Source: Iodidimonas nitroreducens
GTDB lineage: Bacteria; Pseudomonadota; Alphaproteobacteria; Sphingomonadales; Rhodothalassiaceae
Direction: 5' to 3'
Length of the DNA: 64,000 nucleotides
Assembly: GCA_000710935.1 (NCBI GenBank)
Contig: BAYV01000005.1
Coordinates: forward strand, 1 to 64,000
Below the pieces are notes generated by a model. It was not told where the DNA came from and did no database searches. It saw only the letters and a list, made by a program, of their open reading frames with translations. Position numbers and translations under genes: made by a program. The first letter of the stretch is position 1. Each line of letters opens with the position of its first letter. Positions 63,392 to 64,000 of the stretch are shown here, one piece after another.

Positions 63392-63757
63392 TCACGCTGC
63401 CTTTTTAAGGGCTGCCTCGGCCTGATCGACCAAAGCCTTAAAGGCATCGGCTTCGCGGATGGCAAGATCGGATAAAACCTTGCGATCAAGCTCGATCCCG
63501 GCAAGCTTCAGGCCATGCATGAAGCGGCCATAGGTGAGGCCATAGGCCCGCACGCCCGCATTGATGCGCTGAATCCACAAAGCGCGGAAATTGCGCTTTT
63601 TGGTGCGGCGATCACGATAGGCATATTGCAGCGATTTTTCCACAGCCTGCGTTGCCGTGCGGAAAGTATTTTTGCGGCGGCCGCGAAAACCGGCTGCCTG
63701 ATCGATAACTTTTTTGTGGCGGGCGTGGGTGGTAACGCCGCGTTTGACACGAGCCAT
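63392..63757 (-). CDS. rplT: 50S ribosomal protein L20 (121 aa)
   Basis: Complete L20: start Ala-Arg-Val-Lys-Arg-Gly-Val, Ala-Arg-His-Lys-Lys-Val, Gly-Phe-Arg-Gly-Arg-Arg-Lys-Asn, and Trp-Ile-x-Arg-Ile-Asn-Ala-x-x-Arg. Needed for early 50S assembly. A good AGGAG precedes ATG. Lies 20 bp after rpmI. Confidence 0.98.
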   Translation of the reverse strand: MARVKRGVTTHARHKKVIDQAAGFRGRRKNTFRTATQAVEKSLQYAYRDRRTKKRNFRALWIQRINAGVRAYGLTYGRFMHGLKLAGIELDRKVLSDLAIREADAFKALVDQAEAALKKAA

Positions 63758-63777
63758 AATGCTTCTCCTTCGTCCGC

Positions 63778-63978
63778 TTAACCAGCGTAGGGCATGAATT
63801 TCTTGACGATCTTTGCATCGGCATCCGACAAGGTATCGGTGCCGCGCAGATTGCGAATCTGCTTATTGCTGCGCTTGATCATCCCATGGCGCTTGCCGGC
63901 CTGGCCTGCTTTCACATGGCCATTGGCGGTGAGTTTGAAGCGCTTTTTGGCGCCGCTCTTCGTTTTCATCTTGGGCAT
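63778..63978 (-). CDS. rpmI: 50S ribosomal protein L35 (66 aa)
   Basis: Complete L35: [14 protein letters not shown] and [13 protein letters not shown]. AAAGGAG lies 8 bases before ATG. infC would be expected upstream, beyond the window edge. Confidence 0.98.
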   Translation of the reverse strand: MPKMKTKSGAKKRFKLTANGHVKAGQAGKRHGMIKRSNKQIRNLRGTDTLSDADAKIVKKFMPYAG

Positions 63979-64000
63979 TTTGCACTCCTTTCAGACGTGA

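Noticed and set aside
1-64000. CRISPR arrays, prophage, intact insertion sequences
   Set aside because: No regularly spaced repeats, phage structural genes or transposases were found.

Overview
This window is typical alphaproteobacterial chromosome. The evidence is the gene order chvI-chvG-hprK-rapZ-EIIA-ptsH-ahcY with a short HPr kinase, a complete ccmABCDEFGHI cluster, a rpmH/rnpA-yidD-yidC-engB-argB block, an alphaproteobacterial type of dispersed palindrome, and codons strongly biased to G/C in the third position. The exact order cannot be read from the sequence. Two cytochrome/haem-related modules and two TonB receptors suggest a free-living, respiring, metal-scavenging Gram-negative.

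Layout. 1-3.6 kb holds an unusual cassette: a 56-residue secreted-looking peptide gene, a stem-loop, a large two-module MacB/FtsX-type permease with patches of very AT-rich codons, and a small exported beta-rich protein, closed by a palindromic element. 3.8-10.2 kb is a Fur-box-preceded haem uptake operon (TonB receptor, HemP, HmuS, HmuT, HmuU, HmuV). 10.3-11.1 kb has tRNA-Ala(CGC), a dispersed palindromic repeat and a 36-residue membrane peptide. 11.1-15.1 kb has aconitase and a DUF481 outer-membrane protein. 15.2-20.4 kb (minus strand) has an RND efflux pump and a ZIP zinc transporter with a Zur-like box. 20.5-25.9 kb (minus) runs from rpmH through rnpA, yidD, yidC, engB and argB to a DUF1223 protein.

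26.2-29.9 kb has a TVP38 membrane protein, a flavin disulfide reductase and a histidine kinase. 30.1-37.3 kb is the full cytochrome c maturation operon, with many 4-bp stop/start overlaps. 37.5-44.0 kb has an unknown 109-residue protein, the ChvI/ChvG two-component pair, the regulatory PTS genes (hprK, rapZ, EIIA, HPr) and ahcY, the last behind a perfect 16-bp palindrome. 44.2-47.0 kb has an AhpD-like protein, a Cys-containing secreted protein, a thiolase and a universal stress protein. 47.1-51.4 kb (minus) is a metal-uptake cassette: DUF2946 protein, TonB receptor, PepSY membrane protein. 51.5-56.6 kb has a TPR-containing hybrid kinase and a chemoreceptor. 56.8-64 kb (minus) has rpmI, rplT, pheS, pheT, a methyltransferase and lepA.

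The best candidate for something undescribed is the 337-3475 cassette (peptide, stem-loop, permease, secreted protein). Secondary candidates are the DUF2946/TonB/PepSY cassette, the 36-residue membrane peptide near tRNA-Ala, and the three-copy GC-rich palindrome. No CRISPR array, prophage or intact insertion sequence was seen.
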